A stretch of DNA of 56,410 nucleotides from Chloroflexota bacterium (lineage in GTDB: Bacteria > Chloroflexota > Anaerolineae > Aggregatilineales > Phototrophicaceae). Positions within the stretch are counted from its first letter, which is position 1. Every line of letters starts with the position of its first letter. Location of the stretch: positions 1-56,410 of the forward strand of contig JAPOYT010000156.1 of NCBI GenBank assembly GCA_026706445.1, written 5' to 3'. Under the pieces are notes generated by a model. That model did not search any database. It was not told where the DNA came from and saw only the letters and a list, made by a program, of their open reading frames with translations. A program made the position numbers and the translations under genes. Positions 33,656-42,073 of the stretch are shown piece by piece.

Positions 33656-34462
33656 TCAGAGGAAATTCGCTGATCCGCACTGCCGGCATTCCTCGTCCGT
33701 CACTTTGACCACGGATTTGCAGTCGTCACAGATCGTAATACAGCCCTTCCGCAAGCCGTGGTCAAGCGACACCCGCTCATCAAAGACAAAGCATTCGCCC
33801 TGCCACAGCGATTCTTGCGGCTTGATCTTTTCCAGATAATTGAGAATGCCACCGCGCAACTGGTAGACTTGCTCAAAGCCGCGGTTGAGCAAGAAGGCAG
33901 TCGCTTTCTCGCAACGGATGCCGCCAGTGCAGAACATCGCCACGCGTTTATCTTCGTTTGGATCCAGCTCCTCCGCCAAATACCGCGCAATTTCATGGAA
34001 TGACTCCGTGCCAGGATTCCGCGCTCCGGGAAAGCCGCCCATGCGCACCTCGTAATTGTTGCGCGCGTCGATCAACAGGACATCGTCTTGCTCGATCAGG
34101 CGATTCCAGTCTTTCGGCTCGATAAAAGCGCCTGCGCGCTTGGCTGGGTCGACGCCAGGCGCCTTCAAAGCCACAATTTCTCGTTTGAGCCGCACCTTCA
34201 TCCGCCCAAAGGGAATGGAGTCGTGAAACGATTCCTTGACCATCAAGTCAGCCAATCGCGGATCTTCGCGCAGGTAAGCCAGGACCGAATCAACTGCCGG
34301 GCGCTCGCCAGCGATCGTCGCATTGATGCCTTCAGAAGCGAGCAAGATCGTGCCGCGGACGTTGGCCGCGCGGCAGCGATCAAGCAGGGGCTGGCGCAGC
34401 GCTTGGTAATCTGGCAGCGAGACAAATTTGTAGAAGGCGGCTATGAGAATCAGGTTATCCAT
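33656..34462 (-). CDS. trhO: tRNA uridine-34 hydroxylase TrhO (rhodanese family)
   Basis: Predicted 268-residue TrhO/YceA protein, which hydroxylates uridine 34 in tRNA to 5-hydroxyuridine. The N-terminal domain contains LASEGINATIAG, and the rhodanese domain has catalytic Cys178 in MFCTGGIRCEKA. The C-terminus carries CITICDDC and CRQC, a probable zinc ribbon seen in some family members. Length is a little under the typical 300 or so residues. Confidence 0.88.
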   Translation of the reverse strand: MDNLILIAAFYKFVSLPDYQALRQPLLDRCRAANVRGTILLASEGINATIAGERPAVDSVLAYLREDPRLADLMVKESFHDSIPFGRMKVRLKREIVALKAPGVDPAKRAGAFIEPKDWNRLIEQDDVLLIDARNNYEVRMGGFPGARNPGTESFHEIARYLAEELDPNEDKRVAMFCTGGIRCEKATAFLLNRGFEQVYQLRGGILNYLEKIKPQESLWQGECFVFDERVSLDHGLRKGCITICDDCKSVVKVTDEECRQCGSANFL

Positions 34463-34633
34463 TGGCGCAAAACTCGAATATGCTCGCCGTCATTGTATGA
34501 GGTTGCGGCGAGTTTGGGTAGATTATGGCGCGACACAAAGGGCGCGTGGGTCGCTAGGTCGCGCCGACACTGACCGCCGACAGGGAACGTCTGTCGTCCC
34601 TTTGACAGTCTGCGCTGGATCAATGCGCTGATA

Positions 34634-34642
34634 TGTTATACT
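34634..34642 (+). promoter_or_regulatory. Extended -10 of the GT4 glycosyltransferase gene
   Basis: TGTTATACT is an extended -10 element (TGnTATACT). It lies only seven bases from the ATG at 34650, so the transcript would be nearly leaderless even though TTGGGGGT ahead of the ATG could act as a ribosome site. Confidence 0.4.
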
Positions 34643-34649
34643 TGGGGGT

Positions 34650-35822
34650 ATGAGGATTGGACTGAACGCGCATTTGCATTCGGCGCGCGCCGGTTATCGC
34701 AGGGCCGGGATTCACGCTTATATCAGCAATCTGCTGCGCCTGCTGCCCAGCCATGCGCCGCCCGATTGGCAGTTTGAGGCGATGGTCGGCGCCGCTAACA
34801 GCGCATCCTTTCCCGGTGTCAGCATGGCGCGCGCGCCTTTCGCTACCGAATCGCCAGCATTACGCGTGTTCTGGGAGCAAACGCTTCAACCCCGGCAGCT
34901 GCGCCGCTACGATCTTTATCATGCGCTGGCATTCGTCGCGCCCGTGGTTTTGACCGTGCCGATGGTCGTCACCGTCTATGATTTGAGCTTTCTGCATTAT
35001 CCCGCTCGGCTGAGCGCGGCCCGCCGCCTATATCTGCGCGCGCTGACCGCCTTGACCTGCGCGCGAGCACGGCGCGTGTTGGCGATTAGCCAGAGCACAG
35101 CGAATGACCTAAGGGCGCATCTCGGCGTGCCGGCGGACAAGATTGATGTCACGCCCCTGGGATATGACCGAGCCGCCTTCCGTCCGCTCCTGGAAAATGA
35201 TATCGTTCATTTTCGGCGCAAGCAGGCTCTGCCGGAACGCTTCTGGCTGTTCGTCGGCACGCTGGAGCCGCGCAAAAACCTGCCAATGCTGTTGAAAGCA
35301 TACGCGCAGCTGCCCAAAAAAGAGCGGCTGCCGCTGATCATGGGCGGCGGAAGCGGCTGGATGGCGCGGGAAGTCTTCGCAACCATTGAACGGTTGCAAT
35401 TGGGCGACAGCGTGAAGCATGTGGGATTCATCCCTGCCGCCGACTTAGCCCTCTGGTACAATTGCGCCGAAGCCTTCCTCTATCCATCGGTCTTTGAAGG
35501 CTTCGGGCTGCCGGTATTGGAAGCGATGGCTTGCGGAACGCCGGTGATCACGACCAATGTATCGTCATTGCCGGAAGTGGCGGGAGTGGCAACGCAATGC
35601 CTGCCGCCGGACGATATCGAGCGCTGGTCGGCCGCGCTGCGCGATCTGCAGCGAAACGACGCCTGGCGCGAATCGGCGCGGATGAAGGGCTTGGAACGGG
35701 CGAAACTCTTCAGCTGGGCGCGCACAGCCGAATTGACCGTCGCCAGTTATCGCAAGGCTGCCGCGCTGCGCGAGCGCCCGCTCAGCGAAAGCGAAAAGGT
35801 TAGGCACGTTGAAACCAAGTAG
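34650..35822 (+). CDS. GT4-family glycosyltransferase (polysaccharide)
   Basis: Predicted 390-residue GT-B glycosyltransferase. RRAGIHAYISNLLRLLP is the acceptor-side start, LFVGTLEPRKNLPMLLKA the donor-domain entry and EAFLYPSVFEGFGLPVLEAMACG the nucleotide-sugar site. It lies 57 bases ahead of a polyprenyl glycosylphosphotransferase in the same direction, so both likely serve one exopolysaccharide or capsule pathway, acting on the cytosolic face. Confidence 0.85.
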   Translation: MRIGLNAHLHSARAGYRRAGIHAYISNLLRLLPSHAPPDWQFEAMVGAANSASFPGVSMARAPFATESPALRVFWEQTLQPRQLRRYDLYHALAFVAPVVLTVPMVVTVYDLSFLHYPARLSAARRLYLRALTALTCARARRVLAISQSTANDLRAHLGVPADKIDVTPLGYDRAAFRPLLENDIVHFRRKQALPERFWLFVGTLEPRKNLPMLLKAYAQLPKKERLPLIMGGGSGWMAREVFATIERLQLGDSVKHVGFIPAADLALWYNCAEAFLYPSVFEGFGLPVLEAMACGTPVITTNVSSLPEVAGVATQCLPPDDIERWSAALRDLQRNDAWRESARMKGLERAKLFSWARTAELTVASYRKAAALRERPLSESEKVRHVETK

Positions 35823-35879
35823 ATCTCGCTTGACGCGACACAGCAATATCGTCTGAGCGGTTGACCGCCGCGCGATGAC

Positions 35880-37328
35880 ATGACCACTGATCACAGGCTA
35901 TCGGAACGCCCCACACTGGAACCGCGTTGGCTTCTGCCGGTCATTGACGGAATCCTCGCTTTCCTTGTCTTCGGCGCCGCTTATATTCTTCGCTACGACT
36001 TGCAGATTATCCGTCCTCTATATGATCCGCTGGAGCGCGGCTTTGTACACTATATCCCCTTTGCCGCCGTCTACGCGCTGCTCGTCGGGCTGAACTTCCA
36101 GCGCAACGGCTTGTATCGCAATATCGCGGGCCGCGCCTGGCTGGAAGAAGTCTATCTGATTGGCAGCAGCGTCGCCGTCGCCATCGTCATCGTGCTGGCG
36201 ATGTTCTTCATCCTGCAGCCACTGGTGACCAGCCGCCTGATGCTCGTTTATGTTGCCGCGCTGACGCTGTTCACGAGCGCCCTTTCGCGGCTAATTCGGC
36301 GCTGGATTCTGGCCTATCTGCGACATCATGGCGTGGGAATTCGGCGTGTGCTGATAGTGGGCATGGGCGAAGTCGGTCGCTCGCTGCTGGGCATCATGCT
36401 GACGCGGCCGGAATTCGGTTATTCACCGGTCGGCTTCCTGGATGATGACCTTGACACCGCCTCAGCCGATATGGGACGCGTGCAGGCTTTGGGCGGCGCC
36501 GATCAACTGGCAGAGGTCATCAACGAGCATACGATAGACACCGTGGTCATCACCTTCCGCTGGAAGCACTATGACTTGATTCAGGCGCTCACCGAGGTCT
36601 GCCGTCAAGCCGGCACGGAGCTGCGTATCGTTCCCGAAATCATGCAATTGAACATCCGCCAGGTGCAGGTGGAGAATCTTGACGGCATCCCCCTGCTGGG
36701 CATAGGCGCGCATCGGTCTTTCAGCCGCGCCAATCAATTGCTGAAACGCGCGTTGGACGTCATTCTGGTGTTTCTTGGCTTACCGTTTTGGGCGCCAATC
36801 AGCCTGCTGGTCATGCTGGCGCTGGCGCTGGAAGGCGAAGGTCCGATTATTTTCCGGCAAATCCGCGTTGGCAAAGACAGCCGTCTGTTTGAGATGTTGA
36901 AATTCCGCAGCATGGTTCGAAACGCCGAAGACATGCAAGAGGAAATGCTGCGGGAATCGGGCGAAGACCCGCGCCACCCCAAATTTGTCGATGACCCGCG
37001 CGTCACCCGCGTCGGCAAGTTTCTGCGCCGCACCAGCCTCGACGAATTGCCGAACCTCATCAACGTGATTCGCGGCGATATGAGCCTGGTGGGTCCACGC
37101 CCGCCGACGCCAAACGAAGTCGAACTCTACGAAGCGCGACACACACGCCGCCTTCAGATCACGCCCGGCATGACCGGCTGGTGGCAGGTGCGTGGGCGCA
37201 GCAGAGTGCCCTTTGACGAGATGTTCGAGATGGACATGTATTACATCGAGAATTGGTCAATCACGATGGATATCGAAATCCTCATGCTTACCATCCCGCG
37301 GGTCCTTATGCGCAGCGGCGCCCTCTGA
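35880..37328 (+). CDS. Polyprenyl glycosylphosphotransferase (WbaP/CpsE-type)
   Basis: Predicted 482-residue membrane enzyme that starts exopolysaccharide synthesis by moving a sugar-1-phosphate from a nucleotide sugar onto undecaprenyl phosphate. Four membrane segments occupy residues about 18-130, a Rossmann-like CoA-binding-type domain follows (RRVLIVGMGEVGRSLLGI), and the catalytic domain has KRALDVILVFLGL, MLKFRSMVRNAE, RRTSLDELPNLINVIRGDMSLVGPRP and PGMTGWWQV. The first sugar cannot be inferred. Its 3' end overlaps the convergent gene at 37257 by 72 bases. Confidence 0.88.
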   Translation: MTTDHRLSERPTLEPRWLLPVIDGILAFLVFGAAYILRYDLQIIRPLYDPLERGFVHYIPFAAVYALLVGLNFQRNGLYRNIAGRAWLEEVYLIGSSVAVAIVIVLAMFFILQPLVTSRLMLVYVAALTLFTSALSRLIRRWILAYLRHHGVGIRRVLIVGMGEVGRSLLGIMLTRPEFGYSPVGFLDDDLDTASADMGRVQALGGADQLAEVINEHTIDTVVITFRWKHYDLIQALTEVCRQAGTELRIVPEIMQLNIRQVQVENLDGIPLLGIGAHRSFSRANQLLKRALDVILVFLGLPFWAPISLLVMLALALEGEGPIIFRQIRVGKDSRLFEMLKFRSMVRNAEDMQEEMLRESGEDPRHPKFVDDPRVTRVGKFLRRTSLDELPNLINVIRGDMSLVGPRPPTPNEVELYEARHTRRLQITPGMTGWWQVRGRSRVPFDEMFEMDMYYIENWSITMDIEILMLTIPRVLMRSGAL

Positions 37329-37859
37329 CGCTCGCCTCAACTCAGGCAGCACAATCTCCGCCAGCTTGGCGATGCCTTGCGGAAGCATCGGCAGAAAAAA
37401 CAGCGGACGCATAAGCTTGAACAACTCGCGCGTCAGATTGAGCAGCTTGCGCGTGGAAGCTTGCTCGGGCGACCGATCGTATAGCCAGAATAAGATCGCC
37501 AACATGTGAAAGGCGTAAAGGGCGATGGCAAGCTCCAGCGCCGCGGGATCACGGAAGGCATCGTCAGAGGTCAGCGCAAGCCGATGGTAAGCGCGCGTCA
37601 GCCGCTCCGCTCTTTTGCCGCGCAGCAAGTCAAATCCGGCCTCGTCAGCCATTGCGGAAGCAAACAACGCTTGTATGGCAGCGCGGTCTCTTGACAGCTC
37701 GGCAAGCGCAAAGGCGAGAGCCAAATGATAACTGTCGGCTAGCGGACCCGGCGGCAGTTCGGCGATCTTCGATTCGACCGAAGAAATGCACTGGTCATAC
37801 TGCGCCAGATTCTTCCGCGTCGATTGACTAAGGGCGCCGCCGCCGTCTGCTAGCATCAT
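37257..37859 (-). CDS. Helical protein resembling a TetR C-terminal domain
   Basis: Predicted 200-residue, entirely helical protein. Residues about 95-170 (AYHRLALTSDD..., FHMLAILFWLYDRSPEQASTRKLLNLTRELFKL) resemble the ligand-binding half of TetR regulators, but no helix-turn-helix precedes it, in this frame or just upstream. It may be a truncated regulator, an unrelated helical protein or, since it overlaps the glycosylphosphotransferase gene by 72 bases and has a poor ribosome site, partly spurious. Confidence 0.45.
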   Translation of the reverse strand: MMLADGGGALSQSTRKNLAQYDQCISSVESKIAELPPGPLADSYHLALAFALAELSRDRAAIQALFASAMADEAGFDLLRGKRAERLTRAYHRLALTSDDAFRDPAALELAIALYAFHMLAILFWLYDRSPEQASTRKLLNLTRELFKLMRPLFFLPMLPQGIAKLAEIVLPELRRASEGAAAHKDPRDGKHEDFDIHRD

Positions 37860-38107
37860 TCGCTCGCTTGCATTTTGTCATTCGCAAGTTACAGCGATAG
37901 GAGTGGAGAGTCAAGCGCCGACTGGCGGCCGATATCTTTACAGAGTGTAATTATTTAACGACAAGATACGTTACTTTACGCGATATTCTGTTATTTCTTT
38001 CCGCCGAGCAGCCTACGATGCGGGCCGACGAATTGCCATACTTGGCGGCAAGGGGCATAATGCGAACGAGAGTCACGCGCGCTGTGTGACACGACTACTT
38101 TGGGGAC

Positions 38108-40384
38108 ATGATGGCGGAGAACTCGAGAATCGCGGGGCTGTTCCTTTTCTTGCTGCTCGTGGCGGCAAGCGCCTGCGAGTCCGCATTGCTTCAAGAGGGC
38201 GTAACGGCGGTTGCGGCAACTCCTGCTCAACAGTTGGAGTCAACCAGTGGCGAACCAGCTGATGTACTGGCGGCATTCGTTGAAGCCTGGGACGAAGTCG
38301 ATTACGAGGCGATGTACCGGCTGATCGCCCGGCGCAGCCGAGACTTGTATCCGCTGCAGCGCTTCATCAATCAGTACACAGCCGCGCACAGCGTCATCCG
38401 GTTCGCCGGTGTCGAGCATTCTCTCCGCAGCGTCGCCCGTCAAGGCGCAACCGCGGTCGTCCATTACGATGTTGTCATTACGTCGCCCACCTTTGGCGAG
38501 ATCGCCGACAATAACCGCGTGATGCGTCTGATCGAGGAAGGGGGCTGGAAAATCGCTTGGTCGTCGATGGATATCTTCGACGGCATGTCGAGCCACGCGC
38601 GACTGACGGAGAGAGCCGATTTCCCGGCGCGCGCCGATATCTATGGCCGTAACGGCAAACTGCTGGCGGAACAAGGGGGCACGGTCTACAGCCTGTATGC
38701 AGTCAAACAAGATATGCCCAACCTTGAAGATTGCCTGGCGACGCTAGCGGAAGCGACTTTGCGCCAAATCAGCAGCTTGCGTGGCATCTTCGCCGCTTAC
38801 CTGGGCGAGACGCGCTTCCACGTGGCTGAGATGGACCCCGAGCGCTACAACAGGTATCGCGAAGCGCTGGATACCGATTGCGCCATCACCCGAACAGAAG
38901 GCGCCTTCAGCAAAGTCTTGACCTATGACTCGCGCAGTTATTACGGGCACGGCATCGCCACCCATGTTGTCGGTTATATTGGCGCGGTACCAGCGGATGA
39001 ACTGGAGCGCTGGCAGGCGCGCGGACGCTCGGCGGGCGATCTGGTGGGCCGCGCCGGCATCGAAGAATCTTACGAAGACACGCTGGCTGGCAGACCGCAG
39101 CGCTATCTGCGCATCGTTGAAGGGGGCGGCACGGTTATCCGCGAATTGGCGGGCGCGGCCCGATCGCTGCCCAGCCCGGTCACGCTAACCATCGATCGCG
39201 ACCTCCAGGAAATCACGGCGCAGACAATGGCGGACGCCGTCAGTTTCGCCGTGCCCAATTGGGGCGGAATCACTGCCGGGGGCGCAATCGCCGCCATGAA
39301 TGTCAATTCGGGGGAAATCCTGGCGCTGGCGAGCTACCCCAGTTTCGACCCGCATATCTTCAATCCGGAGACGGACTACAATATCGGCAATGCGGTGCTG
39401 CGCCTCGATCGTGATATCCGCAATCCCTTCGTCAACAAGGCGCTCGCCGAGCAGTATACACCCGGTTCGGTCTACAAGATTGTGACGACCCTGGCGGCCG
39501 CATCTGAAAACATCTGGGAGCCAAATGAGATCTTCGAATGCGGCTATATTTGGCGCGGCGCTGAATACGGCGATTCAGAGCGCATCCGCACCGACTGGCG
39601 CCTGCTGGAAGATCGCGAGCCGACCGGACCGGTGACGATGCCCCAGGCGCTGGCGGCATCTTGCAATCCCTTCTTTTACTTAATGGGCGCCTTGATGTAC
39701 CGCGAAGATCCGCTGATGCAGGCGCGTTATGCCGAACTGCTTGGTTTCGGCGCGCCGAGCGGACTCGCCGGGCTGGGTATCGAAGCGGCGGGCAGCGTCG
39801 CCCCGCCGGGCGAGCCCGCGGCCGCCATCAACAACGCCATTGGCCAGGGTGAAGTGACAGTAACCGTCGTGCAGATGGCGCAACTGGCGGCGCTGATCGC
39901 CAATGGCGGGCAGTTATATCAGCCCTACATCGTCAGCCATATCGGCCGCCCAGGCGACGCCGACTACGCGGTAGTGAATGAACCGACACTCAAGGCGCAG
40001 CTGCCGCTGGACGAAAATGCGCTGGAGGTCGTTCGCGATGGCATGTGCATGGCGACTACTGTGCGGGACCTCGGCACGGCTGAATTTGTCTTTCGCAGCG
40101 CGCCCTATCAACTCTGCGGCAAGACCGGCACCGCCGAGACCCTGGGCAATCCGCATTCCTGGTTCATCGCCTATTACCCGCGCGAAAACCCGGAAATTGC
40201 CATCGCGGGCGTAATGGCGCATTCGCGCGAGGGCTCGGAAGTGGTCGCGCCGATGATCCGCCGCATCATAGATGTCTACCGGCGACACGCGGTCGAACCT
40301 TTTCCCGATTGGTGGCAGGCGCCCTATATACCGGTAAAATCGCAGCAGCAAGCGCTGACGGAGCATCTGGCGCGGGAGAATTAG
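38108..40384 (+). CDS. Penicillin-binding protein with NTF2-like domain (probable lipoprotein)
   Basis: Predicted 758-residue peptidoglycan transpeptidase. The N-terminus is a lipoprotein-type signal ending LLVAASAC (Cys23), then an NTF2-like MecA_N-type domain (about 45-155), a PBP dimerisation part (170-345) and a transpeptidase domain: S454-x-x-K457 (TPGSVYK), S518-C-N520 and K672-T-G (CGKTGTAE). It crosslinks cell-wall stems outside the membrane; this domain order is shared with low-affinity beta-lactam targets of the PBP2a type. Its stop overlaps the stop of the convergent G5/3D gene by four bases. Confidence 0.88.
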   Translation: MMAENSRIAGLFLFLLLVAASACESALLQEGVTAVAATPAQQLESTSGEPADVLAAFVEAWDEVDYEAMYRLIARRSRDLYPLQRFINQYTAAHSVIRFAGVEHSLRSVARQGATAVVHYDVVITSPTFGEIADNNRVMRLIEEGGWKIAWSSMDIFDGMSSHARLTERADFPARADIYGRNGKLLAEQGGTVYSLYAVKQDMPNLEDCLATLAEATLRQISSLRGIFAAYLGETRFHVAEMDPERYNRYREALDTDCAITRTEGAFSKVLTYDSRSYYGHGIATHVVGYIGAVPADELERWQARGRSAGDLVGRAGIEESYEDTLAGRPQRYLRIVEGGGTVIRELAGAARSLPSPVTLTIDRDLQEITAQTMADAVSFAVPNWGGITAGGAIAAMNVNSGEILALASYPSFDPHIFNPETDYNIGNAVLRLDRDIRNPFVNKALAEQYTPGSVYKIVTTLAAASENIWEPNEIFECGYIWRGAEYGDSERIRTDWRLLEDREPTGPVTMPQALAASCNPFFYLMGALMYREDPLMQARYAELLGFGAPSGLAGLGIEAAGSVAPPGEPAAAINNAIGQGEVTVTVVQMAQLAALIANGGQLYQPYIVSHIGRPGDADYAVVNEPTLKAQLPLDENALEVVRDGMCMATTVRDLGTAEFVFRSAPYQLCGKTGTAETLGNPHSWFIAYYPRENPEIAIAGVMAHSREGSEVVAPMIRRIIDVYRRHAVEPFPDWWQAPYIPVKSQQQALTEHLAREN

Positions 40385-41877
40385 CCAGCGCAGCCCTGTG
40401 GCCGATTGCGGACGGGCGCCCAAGGCGGCAAGTCGTAATTGATGTCCGCCGGTGGGGAACCTAGCAGATAAACCCAGGTATAGCTTCCCCAGGTGATCCA
40501 GTCGTGGTCGCTATAACCGAGATCAATCCAATATGGCGTGCTGCGGGGACCGGCTCCAGTATCGCGAACGACTCCGATGCCATAATCGGGCACGTACACC
40601 TGAGTGTAGTAGGGGATGATATGCGGCTTGGCCGCCACAATGCCTTTCGCCAGCGTCGCCCCGGTTGAGGTGCGTGTGTTGCCGCTGTTGGATTCTGGCT
40701 TGTAACTGGTGGCGTAGACGCAGAGCCGCCGCCAGTAATGACGCGGTCCCGCCGGCGTATCGACAACTTGCTGCGCGATCCGCGAGCCGTAGGCGACAAT
40801 TTTGTCCACCGGCGCCGCCACCACGACCGACTCTAGCTGTTCGCGGCTGATTTCGACGCCGTTCTCATAGCGGACACGATAGCGCGTCTCCTGTCGGCCC
40901 TGCCGCCCTTCCTGCACAACCGCGACATCATCCAAATCGAGAGCGTCGTCCAGCCGCGTCGATACCGCGAAGTCGATCGCCTCGCTCACGGTCAAGATGT
41001 CCTCGGTGACGCGCAGGATCTCGATCGTCATATTTTCGCTGATGACGCTATCCGCCGGCGGCAGCGCGTAGTCCAGGCCGAATAGCGGCGCATTCAACTC
41101 CGCCAGCGCATCGCCGACTAGCGCGGCGTTGGTTCGCGCGTCAATTTTCACACCATCGACGAGCAGTTTGATGGGCAGCGCGCGCTTGATGTGAATGGTC
41201 ATTTGATCAGTTGGCGCCGTTTCCAGCTCCGGCGTCACCTGGTCGGCTATATTTAGCCTGATTCCAGCTTGGAAAAGCGCGTCGCCGACCGATTCGGCCT
41301 TAGCCAGAATGCTAGACTCGACGCCATCATCAATGATCGTCAAGCCGGCGGCGCGGCGGATTCTGATATGCCGCGCGGGCACGGTCCAATCGGGCAAGGC
41401 GTCCAGATTGGCGAGCGCGCCATTAACCCAGATTCTGTCGGTCGCGCCCACGGTGACCCCAAGGCTAAACAAAATGTCCCAGGGGTTCTCCAGCGGCGTC
41501 TGCAATTGGCGCTCATCGCCATTGATGACGAGGGTGACAGCGCGTGGCGGCAGAATCCGAATCAGCATGCCGTCGACAAGGAGATCCTCGGCGGAATGCG
41601 ACAGGGCGCCATTTTCCGGCGCCTCCAGCCCCAACTGGCTGAGCAATTCGCCGACCGTCTCCAAACGCGTCGAAATCGTCTGCCGCGCGCCGTCATGCTC
41701 AATGCTGACCAGGCTGCCGCCAGTCTCGCTGTTCCATCGCGGGATGGCGCGCGCAAATAGAAAAAGTGTGAATACGAGAGTGCAACATGTGCTGAAAATG
41801 ATTAGCAGCAGCAGCCCGCGACCACGCCTCTTCGCTCGCGCGCCGCGCCTCCCGTCATGATGTTCGCCAGCGATCAT
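40381..41877 (-). CDS. G5 and 3D domain wall-associated protein (YabE-like)
   Basis: Predicted 498-residue membrane-anchored wall protein. After a membrane helix at about 20-42 come three DUF348-type repeats (about 50-250), a G5 domain (about 290-355, ending KIVAYGSRI) and a 3D domain (about 385-465), a double-psi barrel with Asp residues in VVRDTGAGPRSTPYWIDLGYSDHDW. YabE and resuscitation-promoting factors have this plan and are thought to be peptidoglycan hydrolases acting outside the cell. Here the typical 3D acidic residues seem to be kept. It converges on the penicillin-binding protein gene. Confidence 0.86.
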   Translation of the reverse strand: MIAGEHHDGRRGARAKRRGRGLLLLIIFSTCCTLVFTLFLFARAIPRWNSETGGSLVSIEHDGARQTISTRLETVGELLSQLGLEAPENGALSHSAEDLLVDGMLIRILPPRAVTLVINGDERQLQTPLENPWDILFSLGVTVGATDRIWVNGALANLDALPDWTVPARHIRIRRAAGLTIIDDGVESSILAKAESVGDALFQAGIRLNIADQVTPELETAPTDQMTIHIKRALPIKLLVDGVKIDARTNAALVGDALAELNAPLFGLDYALPPADSVISENMTIEILRVTEDILTVSEAIDFAVSTRLDDALDLDDVAVVQEGRQGRQETRYRVRYENGVEISREQLESVVVAAPVDKIVAYGSRIAQQVVDTPAGPRHYWRRLCVYATSYKPESNSGNTRTSTGATLAKGIVAAKPHIIPYYTQVYVPDYGIGVVRDTGAGPRSTPYWIDLGYSDHDWITWGSYTWVYLLGSPPADINYDLPPWAPVRNRPQGCAG

Positions 41878-42007
41878 CGGTTAGGTATCGTCCCTGCCTT
41901 TCATAATGTCGAGTTTACCCACAAGCCCAGTAGTTGAACAGGAGACTAAACGCGGCCGCCTTCATTTACAGCCCTGACAACTTCACTCACAGATGCGAAA
42001 GAGCGCC

Positions 42008-42036
42008 TTGAATTCAATATCGCCTTCGCCTATAAT
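42008..42036 (+). promoter_or_regulatory. Sigma-70-type promoter of the zinc uptake operon
   Basis: TTGAAT (42008-42013) and a perfect TATAAT (42031-42036) lie 17 bases apart, giving a start near 42043 and a leader of about 30 bases with GAGGAA before the ATG at 42074. Confidence 0.7.
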
Positions 42037-42050
42037 GAGACGAAGTATCA
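42036..42050. promoter_or_regulatory. Imperfect palindrome over the zinc operon start site
   Basis: TGAGACGAAGTATCA pairs TGAGAC with GTATCA (five of six positions) around GAA. It covers the predicted transcription start, a likely place for a Zur-type zinc-responsive repressor. No Zur gene is in the window, and the match to known Zur boxes is only general. Confidence 0.35.
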
Positions 42051-42073
42051 ATAATGAGAGAGGAATTGACTTG

